The notes beneath the pieces were generated by a model. The model saw only the letters and a list, made by a program, of their open reading frames with translations. It was not told the origin of the DNA and made no database searches. A stretch of DNA of 64,000 bases from DAIQNV01 sp038748775 (lineage in GTDB: Bacteria > Planctomycetota > Phycisphaerae > Phycisphaerales > UBA1924), in NCBI GenBank assembly GCA_038748775.1, contig JBCDIT010000001.1, forward strand, positions 496,001 to 560,000, read 5' to 3'. Every line of letters starts with the position of its first letter. Positions within the stretch are counted from its first letter, which is position 1. Positions 31,847 to 40,850 of this stretch are shown here, piece after piece. A program made the translations under genes and the position numbers.

Positions 31847-34801
31847 ATGAGACGCCTCGTAACGATCGTTACAGGCTCGCTTGCAGCGCTCGCCCAAGGC
31901 CAATCCCTTACAGAGACAACGAAGCTCATCGCGAGCGATGCCACGGCCAACGCCGCCTTCGGATTAGACGCCGCGATGTCGCCGAGTTTCTACGTCATCG
32001 GCGCCCCGCGCGAGAGCGAGCCTGACACCTTCGAGTCCGGCGCCGCGTACGTCTTCGACGCCATCACAAATCAGGAGCTCTTTCGGCTTTTCGTTTCCGA
32101 CGCCGACGGACGTGGCGCCGGCGACAACTTCGGTATCTCGGTCGATGTATCCGAGCAGTTTGTGATCGTCGGGGCGCGACTCGATGACCGGGCGGGCCTG
32201 ATCGACACCGGCACCGCGTACGTCTTTGATCCGACCACCGGCGCCCAACTCCTCCGTCTCATCCCGTTCCGAGCAAACAACGCGAGCGAGGATTTCTTCG
32301 GCCGAACGGTCGCCATCGACGGAACAACCGCCATTGTGGGTGCTCCGGGCGACGAACTGTCCAGCATTGCTGACGCAGGCGCAGCGCACGTGTTTGACCT
32401 CACAAACGGCGATCACGTGTTTCGGCTCCAAGCATCGGATTTGCAGGCCGGAGCCGGATTCGGCTGGTCGAGCGACATCGACGAGGGAATCGCTCTGATC
32501 GGCGCCCCGGACCACGATCTTCCCGGAGCAATCGGGGCAGGGGCGGTATACACCTTCGATGTGCTCGCGCCGACGGTATCCGGCATCGTCAAAGAGGAAC
32601 TTCGCAAGTTTGTATCGCCCGCACCGCTCGCCGGCGAGCAGTTCGGCTTCTCAGTCGCGATAGACGGCCACTTCGCGGTCATCGGCGCGCCGCAACTAGA
32701 CGCTCCCGCAGGATCCAACGCTGGCGGAGTGGCCTATGTCTTCGACGTCACCACCGGGCACTTGATGTCCACGCTCGCATCGCCTGACACCACGCCGGGA
32801 GACTGGTTCGGATACTCGGTCGGTATAGACGGCACCAGGGTTGTCGTAGGCGCCCTACGCAAAGATCAATCATCGTCGAACGAAGGCGCCGCATACCTCT
32901 TCGATGCTCTGACCGGCGAACAAACCACTGAGCTCATCGCGTCGGACGGAGGATCTGAGGAGTTCTTAGGCTACGGAGCTTCGGTGCAGGATGACACAGT
33001 GCTCGTTGGCGCAAGATGGGACAGCCTAGGGACGGGCCTCGCAGACGCCGGGTCGGCATACGTGTTCGTGCTGGCCGACTGTGACGATAACGGCCAGAGT
33101 GACATCGTTCAGATCGATGAGTTGCCTGAACTCGATTGCAACCAAGATGGCTTATTGGATTCATGTCAGATCGCGGACGCGCCGCTCCTCGACGGACGAA
33201 GCACACTCGATTTCAACAACAACGGAACACTCGACGCGTGCGAGCTCGACGCGCTGAACGATTGCGATGGCGACGGAGTCATCGATGCTCTGCAGCTCTC
33301 CATCGACCCCGGGCTCGATGAAGACCTGGATGGCTCGTTCGATGCATGCCAGATCAACACCGCCGGCGGGATCGACGGCACAGGCGGCAGCCTCGATTGC
33401 GATGCCGATGGGCGACTCGACCCCGTGCAGATCGCCCTCGCTCCGGTCGTAGACAACTCGAGTTCGCTCGACTTTGACGATAACGGAATTCTCGATACGT
33501 GTGAACTTGACGCGATCAACGACTGTGACGCCAACGGAGAGCTTGACGCGCTCCAGATCGCGGTCGCCCCGACGTTCGCAGGGTCCAGCGTTATCGACTT
33601 CAACGACAACGGAATACTCGACGACTGCGAAATCAACTCGTCGAACGACTGCGACAACAACGATGAAATCGATGCACTCCAACTCGCGATGACGCCCGAT
33701 CTTGATGGAGACATGGACGGCGTATTCGATGCCTGCCAGATCAACGACGCTGGGGGCAGCGATGGAGTTGGCGGCGCTCTCGACTGCAACGAGAACGGAG
33801 TCATCGACGCCGTCGAGATCAATCGTGCCGCAGTCTTGAACGGGCTGAGTACTCTTGACTTCAACAACAATGGTTTGCTCGATTCCTGCGAGCTCAACGC
33901 CGTCAACGACTGCGACGCCGACGATGTCATAGATCTCCTTCAAGCCGCGCTCGCACCTGAACTGGACTGCGACGCGGATGGCAAGCTCGACCAATGCGAA
34001 CTCGTGTCCGACCCGATCGCGTTCTACGCGTTCAACGACGGCCTCGCCAGTTCGGTCCCGGGTGCACCACCACTCAGCGTTCTTATAAGGGACAATTCTG
34101 CCGGCCCCATCGGACTTGCCAACGGATCTTGGTCTTGGAACGAGGGCACAGGCCTTGAACTCGACACGAACACGCTCTCCATTGGCGACGAGTGGTCTAT
34201 CGGAATTCGGTTTTCCTTCACGGACGTCGACGATCGCTGGGTACGCGTCGTTGATACGCAAGCTGGGTCAACCGACTTCGGCTGGTACAACAGTCGATTC
34301 GGGAACGAACTCGAGTACTACAACTGTGGGGGCGGGCTTCAGCAGTTCGGTAGCCGCGAGGCAGTCGACGTCTTCATCGTGTACGCGGACGGTATCGCGT
34401 CCGGCTACCTCAATGGCGTAAATTCCGACGACTCGTCCTTGTGCCCGCCATCCACCGCAAGCTTCGCCGGGCTCTCGTCCGAGGGGTTGTTCAGGTTCTT
34501 CTACGACGATGGGACGACTGAGAATTCCAGCGGCTCCGTTGATTCCATCGCGCTGTGGAACCGAGCGCTTCCACCATCTGAGCTGCCAAGCCTTGGGGGG
34601 GTCATCGACGTTGTGTTTTCCTGTTGCGGCACCGCCGACCTTGCTGCTCCGTTCGGAGTCCTTGACCTCGACGATTTAGACACGTTTGTTTCGGCGTTCC
34701 TGGCGGGTGAACCTCTCGCCGACACAGCAGCACCAACGGGCGTTATCGATCTCGCCGACATCGATGCCTTCATCACGGCGTTCTTGACCGGCTGTCACTG
34801 A
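31847..34801 (+). CDS. Large secreted protein: FG-GAP propeller, 15 Asp-rich repeats, LamG-like domain, GC-type dockerin
   Basis: The 984-residue surface protein starts with a signal peptide (RLVTIVTGSLAALAQG). Seven FG-GAP-type repeats follow (units such as FGISVDVSEQFVIVGA ending AYVFD), enough for one seven-bladed propeller. Next come about 15 Asp/Asn/Cys repeats of the form CDGDGVIDALQL or FNNNGTLDACEL, resembling calcium-binding thrombospondin type 3 or EF-hand loops. A LamG/concanavalin-like domain (FYAFNDGLA.. to SIALWNRALPPSELP) leads to a C-terminal GC-type dockerin (ADLAAPFGVLDLDDLDTFV, repeated, ending FLTGC). The ATG at 31847 with CAGGGG upstream is preferred over 31817. Adhesion or matrix binding is inferred. 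Confidence 0.88.
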   Translation: MRRLVTIVTGSLAALAQGQSLTETTKLIASDATANAAFGLDAAMSPSFYVIGAPRESEPDTFESGAAYVFDAITNQELFRLFVSDADGRGAGDNFGISVDVSEQFVIVGARLDDRAGLIDTGTAYVFDPTTGAQLLRLIPFRANNASEDFFGRTVAIDGTTAIVGAPGDELSSIADAGAAHVFDLTNGDHVFRLQASDLQAGAGFGWSSDIDEGIALIGAPDHDLPGAIGAGAVYTFDVLAPTVSGIVKEELRKFVSPAPLAGEQFGFSVAIDGHFAVIGAPQLDAPAGSNAGGVAYVFDVTTGHLMSTLASPDTTPGDWFGYSVGIDGTRVVVGALRKDQSSSNEGAAYLFDALTGEQTTELIASDGGSEEFLGYGASVQDDTVLVGARWDSLGTGLADAGSAYVFVLADCDDNGQSDIVQIDELPELDCNQDGLLDSCQIADAPLLDGRSTLDFNNNGTLDACELDALNDCDGDGVIDALQLSIDPGLDEDLDGSFDACQINTAGGIDGTGGSLDCDADGRLDPVQIALAPVVDNSSSLDFDDNGILDTCELDAINDCDANGELDALQIAVAPTFAGSSVIDFNDNGILDDCEINSSNDCDNNDEIDALQLAMTPDLDGDMDGVFDACQINDAGGSDGVGGALDCNENGVIDAVEINRAAVLNGLSTLDFNNNGLLDSCELNAVNDCDADDVIDLLQAALAPELDCDADGKLDQCELVSDPIAFYAFNDGLASSVPGAPPLSVLIRDNSAGPIGLANGSWSWNEGTGLELDTNTLSIGDEWSIGIRFSFTDVDDRWVRVVDTQAGSTDFGWYNSRFGNELEYYNCGGGLQQFGSREAVDVFIVYADGIASGYLNGVNSDDSSLCPPSTASFAGLSSEGLFRFFYDDGTTENSSGSVDSIALWNRALPPSELPSLGGVIDVVFSCCGTADLAAPFGVLDLDDLDTFVSAFLAGEPLADTAAPTGVIDLADIDAFITAFLTGCH

Positions 34802-34838
34802 TCCAACGCACCGCGCCTTCGCGAGTTGAGGATAAGAG

Positions 34839-35966
34839 TCACCGTGACCCGTGATCCGCGTACCACTTCCCGAGCGTGCCCTCGCACGCCCCGCCGTAAA
34901 ACACTTTGAGAAGATCCCGGGGCATCGACTTTCCGCGAAGCCTCGGGGCGCTCATCGCGTCGTACCGATCCGGATCGAGCTTGGCCAAATCCGGATCCGC
35001 AATGCTGCTCTCACCTTCATAGTCCGTTTCCCACATCGTCCGAAGCGCCCAGTACCGGCTCGCGTACAACTCGAACGCCTCGTCTTCGTTCGAGGCCAAC
35101 TCGGCGCCGAACTTCTTCTCTCCCTCGGGACTCGGAACAAGATGATCGTCGTGGGTCACGATGTCTGACCCGAAGATGATACGGTCCTTGAACCTGGTCA
35201 TGAATGCGAGCAACTCGTCGCGAGGGTGCCGACTGATCTCGCGCACGATCCACTTCGTGGCGCTCGTATCGAGAAAGAGCTTCGGGTGCCGCTCGAGCAG
35301 CCCGGTCAAGAACTCAAGGTCCTCTGGCCACCCCCCGAGGTGAGCCCCAAGCCAAGGCACGTCAAACCGCTCCATCATGCGCTCCCAAGGCGCGTAGTGA
35401 TCGAGCTTCACGCCATACCGAGCGCTGTCCTTGTACTCCGTCGCGAACCAGGTATCCGGGTCGGCAACATGCGTCATCAGCATCATGCCCAACTCACACG
35501 CCCGTTCCGCGATCCGCACACGCCAGGGGCCGTCCATTCGATGGTCGTCCCAATCCCCACCCGCCTGCTCGACAAAGTCCTTGAGCCGCGGCGCCTGCCA
35601 GAGCTTCACGCACCGGGCACCGAACTCGTTCGCCCAGACATCGAGGTTCTCGAGGAACCCAACGGTCATCGCCCGCTCCCGGTCTTCCGCCATGTACTCG
35701 GGGATCGCAACAAATGACACCCGGTCGCCCAAGACCTCTCGCACCGCCGACGCCGACGCCAACTGCGTCTGGGTGTAGAGCCGATCGATCCCGTAGAGGT
35801 CCATGACCCTCCGAAAGACGCCCGCGGCACGGCCACCGTTGACGTGCAGGTGCCCGTCGATGATCGGCCTGACCGGTGGGCCCAGCCGCTCCGCCTCCTC
35901 GACGTAGTCGAGGCCCAAACGGTTTGCTGCCCAAGGCTCTCGGTTCGCATGAGACATTGGTACCAT
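34839..35966 (-). CDS. Amidohydrolase-family (PF04909-type) TIM-barrel metal hydrolase
   Basis: The 375-residue protein has the metal-binding opening PIIDGHLHVNGG and the later ligands MLMTHVADPDTW and LGAHLGGWPEDLEFL. FGSDIVTHDD carries the C-terminal catalytic Asp. This set fits the amidohydrolase_2 group (decarboxylases and lactonases as well as hydrolases). An insertion around 240-330 is rich in charged residues. AAAGGAA lies just upstream of the ATG at 35966; a second ATG nine bases later is possible. The gene is divergent from the GT4 gene 45 bases away. The substrate is unknown. Confidence 0.85.
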   Translation of the reverse strand: MVPMSHANREPWAANRLGLDYVEEAERLGPPVRPIIDGHLHVNGGRAAGVFRRVMDLYGIDRLYTQTQLASASAVREVLGDRVSFVAIPEYMAEDRERAMTVGFLENLDVWANEFGARCVKLWQAPRLKDFVEQAGGDWDDHRMDGPWRVRIAERACELGMMLMTHVADPDTWFATEYKDSARYGVKLDHYAPWERMMERFDVPWLGAHLGGWPEDLEFLTGLLERHPKLFLDTSATKWIVREISRHPRDELLAFMTRFKDRIIFGSDIVTHDDHLVPSPEGEKKFGAELASNEDEAFELYASRYWALRTMWETDYEGESSIADPDLAKLDPDRYDAMSAPRLRGKSMPRDLLKVFYGGACEGTLGKWYADHGSR

Positions 35967-36011
35967 CGGGTTCCTTTAGGTTCGAAACGCGCCCCCCAAC
36001 CGGTGAGTTCC

Positions 36012-37304
36012 ATGGTAGACGCCGCCCAACAACCCACCGAAGCCACCGCCAACCCCGACGCCAATCAGGACGTCGGCGAAGCCGCCTACCTGTCCGAGCG
36101 GCAGAAGCGGGGCACGCCCAACCACCGTCGGCTCCGCATCGCCCTCGCCCACGATTGGCTCGTCGGCATGCGGGGGGGCGAGTGGGTCCTCGACCGCATC
36201 GCGTCCCTCGTCAAGAAACAGCACATCCCGGCCAACCTTTCCGTGCTCTTCTACAAGAAGGGCAAATACACCACCACACTTGACGAGTTCGAGATCCGCA
36301 AGAGCCGGTTCAACGCGCTGCCGGGCGTCTCCGGCCCACTCCGTCGCTGGATGCTCCCGCTCTACCCCAGCGCCGTCGAAGCGCTGTCCGAGCGGCTCGC
36401 CAAAGACCACGCCCAGCAGCCCATCGAACTGCTCATCTCGACCAGTTCAGGGCTTATCAAGGGCATGGCCGCGCCCGAAGGTGTTCCCCACATCTGCTAC
36501 TGCCACGCCCCCGCCCGCTACCTCTGGTCGATGCAAGACGACTACACCGCCGGTGGCGGCCCCACCGCGATGCTCCGAAAGCTCGGCTTCGGAATGTTCA
36601 CCAACCGACTGCGCAAATGGGACCGAGAGTCGGTCGCCAACGTCTCAACCATGCTCGCCAACTCGCGCCACACCGCAAGAGAGATCGAACGGTGCTGGGG
36701 CCGCGGCTCGATCGTGGTCTATCCGCCAGTGCGCACAAAGTTTTTCACCGTCGACCCAAACGAGAAGCGAGAGGATTTCTGGCTCGTCGTCTCCGCGCTC
36801 GAGCCCTACAAGCGGACCGAACTCGCGATCGAAGCCGCGCTGCTCGCCGGGAAGAGGCTCTTCATCGCCGGCACCGGAAGCCAATCCGGCCGCCTCAGGG
36901 CCTTTGCCAAGAAAACCGCCAAGCGCATAACCAAGGCCGGCAAGCCCGGACGCGACAACCTCGTCGAGTTCATGGGCCGCGTCGGCGATGAACACCTCCG
37001 ACAGCTCTACCGAAGGGCATCGGTCCTTCTCTTCCCACAGGTCGAGGACTTCGGGATTGTCGCCGTCGAAGCCCAGGCGTGCGGCTGCCCCGTCGTCGCC
37101 CGCCGCGCCGGCGGAGCGCTCGATACGGTGCTTGAGGGACGCACCGGCGCGTTCTTCGACAAGCCGACGCCGAACGCGATCATCGATGCTGTCAAACGAG
37201 TCCCGTCAAAGGTTCACGCCCAGTGCCGCGAAAACGCCGAGCGTTTCGCCGAGCCCGTCTTCGACAAAGCGATGCAGAAGGTCATCGCCTCGGCCGTCCG
37301 CTGA
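36012..37304 (+). CDS. Family 4 glycosyltransferase
   Basis: The 430-residue GT-B enzyme has an N-terminal domain from RLRIALAHDWLVGMRGGEWV and the acceptor-side HICYCHAPARYLWSMQDDY. The C-terminal nucleotide-sugar domain has VVSALEPYKRTELAIEA, LFIAGTGSQSGRLR, and the Glu-x7-Glu motif in QVEDFGIVAVEAQACGCPVV. Sequences of this type (WbaZ-like) are often mannosyltransferases in polysaccharide synthesis. I chose the ATG at 36012 over a frame extension that runs into the divergent gene. No other polysaccharide genes are adjacent. Confidence 0.9.
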   Translation: MVDAAQQPTEATANPDANQDVGEAAYLSERQKRGTPNHRRLRIALAHDWLVGMRGGEWVLDRIASLVKKQHIPANLSVLFYKKGKYTTTLDEFEIRKSRFNALPGVSGPLRRWMLPLYPSAVEALSERLAKDHAQQPIELLISTSSGLIKGMAAPEGVPHICYCHAPARYLWSMQDDYTAGGGPTAMLRKLGFGMFTNRLRKWDRESVANVSTMLANSRHTAREIERCWGRGSIVVYPPVRTKFFTVDPNEKREDFWLVVSALEPYKRTELAIEAALLAGKRLFIAGTGSQSGRLRAFAKKTAKRITKAGKPGRDNLVEFMGRVGDEHLRQLYRRASVLLFPQVEDFGIVAVEAQACGCPVVARRAGGALDTVLEGRTGAFFDKPTPNAIIDAVKRVPSKVHAQCRENAERFAEPVFDKAMQKVIASAVR

Positions 37305-37310
37305 CGGCTC

Positions 37311-37811
37311 TTACGACCTGAACATCTTCGCCGCGAGCACCAGCCCCACGTAGATCTCGTGGTCCGCCTCAAGATCGAAGTGGCGCACCACCTCGCAGTC
37401 GAGCGCCGCGATGCCGCGCTCGATAATCGGAACTCCGGACTTCAAGCTCATCGTCGGAAACGCGTCGAACGGGTCGTCCGCACCCGGCGCCGGATCCTCA
37501 GGGAACTTCCGCACCGCCAGTTTGTCCGAAGGCTCCATGATGCACAGCCCAAAGTGGTGGCTGTCCCGAATCAGGGGCTCGATGAAGTGCCCCTTCCGGA
37601 CCGAGACACACACGAGCATCGGCTCGGTCGCGCACTGCTGAAGGCTCAGCACGCGGATCCCCGCCCGATCACCCTCGAAGCTCGACGTCATCACGCCGAC
37701 CGACTCGGTCGCAAGGACGTCGAGCGCAGCAACCACGTCCGGCGCCGCCGAGTCCACCCGTTCGCCGGTGCGAGCGACGCTCTCGCGCTCGTACGCGTCG
37801 TCCGAGACCAT
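37311..37811 (-). CDS. Flavin reductase-like domain protein
   Basis: The 166-residue protein fits the FMN-binding split-barrel flavin reductase family: VVAALDVLATESVGVMTSSF, PMLVCVSVRKGHFIEPLI, then HFGLCIMEPS and a final strand with AALDCEVVRHFDLEADHEIYV. Such proteins supply reduced flavin to monooxygenases or reduce flavin in redox balance. The start at 37811 is well supported by GAGGAGG 7 bases upstream. It converges with the GT4 gene (6-base gap). Confidence 0.82.
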   Translation of the reverse strand: MVSDDAYERESVARTGERVDSAAPDVVAALDVLATESVGVMTSSFEGDRAGIRVLSLQQCATEPMLVCVSVRKGHFIEPLIRDSHHFGLCIMEPSDKLAVRKFPEDPAPGADDPFDAFPTMSLKSGVPIIERGIAALDCEVVRHFDLEADHEIYVGLVLAAKMFRS

Positions 37812-38120
37812 TTCGAGCCTCCTCGCAGGGCTGAAGCCTGCGCTTTCGACCGACACGGTCGACCCGATCTCTTCCCCCACGGCGGGCGAGGCGGGCAGTG
37901 TACCGATTCCCCACCCTGCCCCACCTCACGTGCCGATCGCCACAAATCGGTCGGGGCGGGCAAAGGCCCCAACTCGCCTGCACCCGAGGAAGACCGATCC
38001 ACCCGATTCGCCCCCACTTCAGGCGTTGCGCCACAAGCTATGAACTGCAATCGACTTAGACACAGTGCAAACGAATTCGCCGTGACGCCAGGCACAAACA
38101 AGCACGAATATCGCAAGAGT

Positions 38121-38152
38121 GTGTTGCATGGTGGGGCAAAGTGGGCAATAAT
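38121..38152 (+). promoter_or_regulatory. mraZ promoter with MraZ-box repeats between -35 and -10
   Basis: TTGCAT (38124-38129) and AATAAT (38147-38152) are separated by exactly 17 bases. Inside and next to the spacer lie GTGGG at 38131-38135 and GTGGG at 38141-38145, with a weaker GTGTT at 38121-38125, all on a 10-bp period. MraZ is known to bind tandem GTGGG-type boxes with 5-base spacers and repress its own promoter, so this looks like its operator. The transcript would have a leader of about 120 bases. The rest of the 466-base gap (37812-38277) shows nothing else I can name. Confidence 0.7.
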
Positions 38153-38277
38153 CCCGCGCCAGACCACATCGGGCGCCGCGCGTGTCAGGACGACCCGGCC
38201 CGAATCGCCCGACCCTGCCCGCGCGACCTCTACAGAGGGGTCTCGCCCCGACGGGAGGCTGCCGGAGATGCAAAGCC

Positions 38278-38796
38278 GTGCTCTTCACCGGACAGGCCGA
38301 GATCACCATCGACGCGAAGCAGCGTCTGGCGATACCCGCGAAGTTCCGAGGGCCCAAGCGAGCCAAGCACGGCTCGTACGCCTCGGACGCCTCGGACGAG
38401 CAGAAGACACCGAAACCCGGGCCGAGCTCGTGGTACTGCGTCCCCTGGCCGGTCGGTTCGCTGCTCCGGCTCTACCCCGAAGAAGCGTTCGACCGCCTGA
38501 GCGCATCCCAGGACGATTCGCTGATCCCCAACCAGGACCTCGCCGACTTCGAGGCGAGCTTCTTCAGTTCGGCCGAGCGGCTCGATATGGACGCGGCCGG
38601 CCGCATCCGGCTCCCGAAGTGGCACCTCGACCTGGTCGGCTTGCCGAGCGAAGTGATGGTGCTGGGCGTCCGCAACAGACTGGAAATCCGCGACCGGGCC
38701 GGCTGGCTGGCGTCGCAGAGCGAGCGGTTCAACCAGCTCACGACGCTGGTGGAACGGATGGAAGCCCGAGGCCGCTCGAACGGGTCGACCACCTAA
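38278..38796 (+). CDS. mraZ: MraZ transcriptional regulator, away from a dcw cluster
   Basis: The 172-residue protein has two AbrB-like swapped-hairpin halves: FTGQAEITIDAKQRLAIPAK near the start (Asp12-Arg16) and LDMDAAGRIRLPKWH near 103-117 (Asp105-Arg109). Between them is a longer linker than in E. coli (RAKHGSYASDASDEQKTPKP), and SLLRLYPEEAFDRL completes the fold. The GTG at 38278 places FTG at the usual N-terminus; the frame is open further up but unconserved. rsmH, ftsI and mur genes do not follow. The 278 bases downstream (38797-39074) show no recognisable gene. Confidence 0.9.
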   Translation: MLFTGQAEITIDAKQRLAIPAKFRGPKRAKHGSYASDASDEQKTPKPGPSSWYCVPWPVGSLLRLYPEEAFDRLSASQDDSLIPNQDLADFEASFFSSAERLDMDAAGRIRLPKWHLDLVGLPSEVMVLGVRNRLEIRDRAGWLASQSERFNQLTTLVERMEARGRSNGSTT

Positions 38797-39074
38797 CGGT
38801 GTGACACCTCGATCAAGAAGGACTCCGTCGCGACCGGGCAACCGCCCGCCTCGCGGCTTTCGAGCAACCCGCCGCGTCGGGGCGTGCCGCAAGGATCGCG
38901 GGCGCCCTTCGCCCGTCCGACCAAGGACGGCCCGCCGAGCGCAAGGACGCGCCCGGCAACCAAGGCTCCGATCGCTTGTCCTACCGAGGAAGGGCAAACG
39001 AGACCAGCCAACACCCGGGCACGACGCGGCCCGCTCCTCGGTGCTGGGGCCGTCGGCCAGCGACCCAGCATCTT

Positions 39075-40283
39075 TCAAGCTTCCTGGGGTGGATCCTTCG
39101 CGTCACCGCTCGAAGGTCCGGACCGCTCTTCGGGTTTGTCGCCGCCATCTAATTGAGCAGCCGACTTGAGATTGTTCGCGAGCGACCGGAACTCAGAGGC
39201 GGCCCAGATCGCCACTCCGCCAACGATCAACGAAACAACAACGCCAAAGAAGAACTCGGCAGTCAACGCCGATACTGCAAACGGCGAGAGAACGTCGGCG
39301 ATGCGCCAATAGCCCTGGACGCCGCGTTCGAGGGTAAGCAAGAGCCATCCCACCGACAGAATCGGGATGACTCCAACCCCAACGGTCCGGGCGACCGGTG
39401 TGACGCCAGAACTCAACCCGAGAAGCACCCAGGGGATTTCTTCTTCGCCGACAGGCCTCTGGGACAACCGAAGCTCGCGGAAGCCAACGGCCAGATAGGC
39501 CAGCAAAACAGCCATCGTGCAAGGAAGAACAAATACCGCTTGAGACTGGCCAACGGTAAACCCGAGCACCGACACCTCAGAAGACTCGAGTCGCAACAGC
39601 CGGGAAACGAGGCTCTGCTTCAACTCCCCAAGCGTCATCGCCCGTTCGGCAACGCTGAGCCGATCGAACACGCCGAGCGCGTCGTCGATGAGTTCTGGCA
39701 ATGGAACAACGGTTCCTTGAACCGCCGCGAGAGTGATGGTCCCGCTTGATGTTGTCAAATCGATCGTCGCTGACGCCTGCCCGTCGCCGGAGTCAATGCG
39801 ACCGACACCGGAGATCTCAACCCACGACTCCGATCGCAACTCCGGCTTCCCGCGCAGTCGCTCAACAAGCGCCGGTCGATCCGGCACGAAAACGGAGTAT
39901 CCCTCGGCCCGGTACCCAAGCAGCCAAAGCTGATCGAGATACTCGCGTACGAGAAAGTCTTGAAACGGCTTGTCGAGACTCACCGGAAGGACGCCGTCCG
40001 ACCCAGGCCAATCGTCGCCTGCAATAAGTACGAGTGATTGACGAAGGAGCGACGTGTTGATTTCCAGTCCGGCTTCCTCGAGCACCTCCGTCAGGAAGCG
40101 AGGCCCGACGCGTCGATCGACAAAGGCATCAACGGGGAACTCGGATGAAACCGAAAGAACGCTCTCAAGACGCTCGGACTGGCGAACCTCATCTCGCCGC
40201 CCTTCGGCGACGATGAACGAAATCACAGAAACGAGAATTAAACCAAGGAACACCACCCGGATGGACTTGATCCGCTCAGACAT
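39075..40283 (-). CDS. Membrane protein of unknown function
   Basis: The 402-residue protein has one N-terminal membrane segment (VVFLGLILVSVISFIVA) and a soluble domain of about 200 residues with PVDAFVDRRVGPRFLTEVLE. The C-terminal part has four hydrophobic segments (including VFVLPCTMAVLLAYLAVGF and FFFGVVVSLIVGGVAIWAA). The tail is polar. No family is recognised. TATAAT sits only six bases before the ATG, so the message may be leaderless. Confidence 0.7.
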   Translation of the reverse strand: MSERIKSIRVVFLGLILVSVISFIVAEGRRDEVRQSERLESVLSVSSEFPVDAFVDRRVGPRFLTEVLEEAGLEINTSLLRQSLVLIAGDDWPGSDGVLPVSLDKPFQDFLVREYLDQLWLLGYRAEGYSVFVPDRPALVERLRGKPELRSESWVEISGVGRIDSGDGQASATIDLTTSSGTITLAAVQGTVVPLPELIDDALGVFDRLSVAERAMTLGELKQSLVSRLLRLESSEVSVLGFTVGQSQAVFVLPCTMAVLLAYLAVGFRELRLSQRPVGEEEIPWVLLGLSSGVTPVARTVGVGVIPILSVGWLLLTLERGVQGYWRIADVLSPFAVSALTAEFFFGVVVSLIVGGVAIWAASEFRSLANNLKSAAQLDGGDKPEERSGPSSGDAKDPPQEA

Positions 40284-40289
40284 TATATC

Positions 40290-40319
40290 ATTATAAGACC
40301 GTGGCTAGATCAATCGCAA
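40290..40319 (-). promoter_or_regulatory. Promoter immediately before the 40283 start (leaderless candidate)
   Basis: On the minus strand TTGCGA (40319-40314) and a consensus TATAAT (40295-40290) are separated by 18 bases. Transcription would begin about at the ATG (40283). A second TATAAT overlaps the ATG itself. Confidence 0.55.
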
Positions 40320-40332
40320 GCGCACAAACCCG

Positions 40333-40800
40333 CTACTTCGATGGCGTGCTCTGGGTACCCAATTGCACAAACACAACACCGAGAATAACCAACGCCACCC
40401 CCGCGATCCGCATGAACGTCGCCTCGCGCACCGGCGCGTTTGCGATCCCGAAGTGATCGACCACTAGCGATGAAATCATCTGGCTCACCAACATCAAGCT
40501 GAACATCAGAACGACGCCCAGCTTCGGGGCCATGAGCAGTGTCAGCACGACAAACGCGCCGCCGATCAGGCCGCCGGTCCAAGACCACCACGGCGCGGCG
40601 CCGAGGCTCGACACCGACGGGAACTCGGGCTTGAACGCCAGCCAGCAGACGATGACACCGACGAGGCCCACGAGGTTGTTCACGCTCGCGCCGAAGAACC
40701 CCGAACCGCCCGCCGACCGGCGAAGCTCAGCGTTGATGAGAGGCTGGAGCGGTAGGAATACGCCCAAAGCGATCGCGACGACGATCCAGCCCCAACGCAA
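40333..40800 (-). CDS. DMT-family transporter, YdcZ-like (DUF606)
   Basis: The 155-residue membrane protein has about five hydrophobic helices (WIVVAIALGVFLPLQPLINA, SVNNLVGLVGVIVCWLAF, GGAFVVLTLLMAPKLGVVL, LMFSLMLVSQMISSLVVDH, IAGVALVILGVVFVQLG). The opening 'G..LPLQPLINAEL' and the length fit the YdcZ half-size drug/metabolite transporters, which work as dimers. The start is a TTG (MRWGW). It follows the cyclophilin gene by 50 bases on the same strand. The substrate is unknown. Confidence 0.82.
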   Translation of the reverse strand: MRWGWIVVAIALGVFLPLQPLINAELRRSAGGSGFFGASVNNLVGLVGVIVCWLAFKPEFPSVSSLGAAPWWSWTGGLIGGAFVVLTLLMAPKLGVVLMFSLMLVSQMISSLVVDHFGIANAPVREATFMRIAGVALVILGVVFVQLGTQSTPSK

Positions 40801-40850
40801 AGCGTCGCTCCTGTCTCAAGCGTGATCAGACTCGCCGACCCGCTCGTTGA

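Noticed and set aside
33000..34020. CRISPR-like spacing of short repeats
   Set aside because: The repetition is protein-coding Asp-rich repeats with diverged DNA units, not identical direct repeats with spacers.
38797..39074. Possible rsmH or other dcw gene after mraZ
   Set aside because: The frames in this stretch lack any conserved RsmH motif and are Arg/Pro-rich filler.
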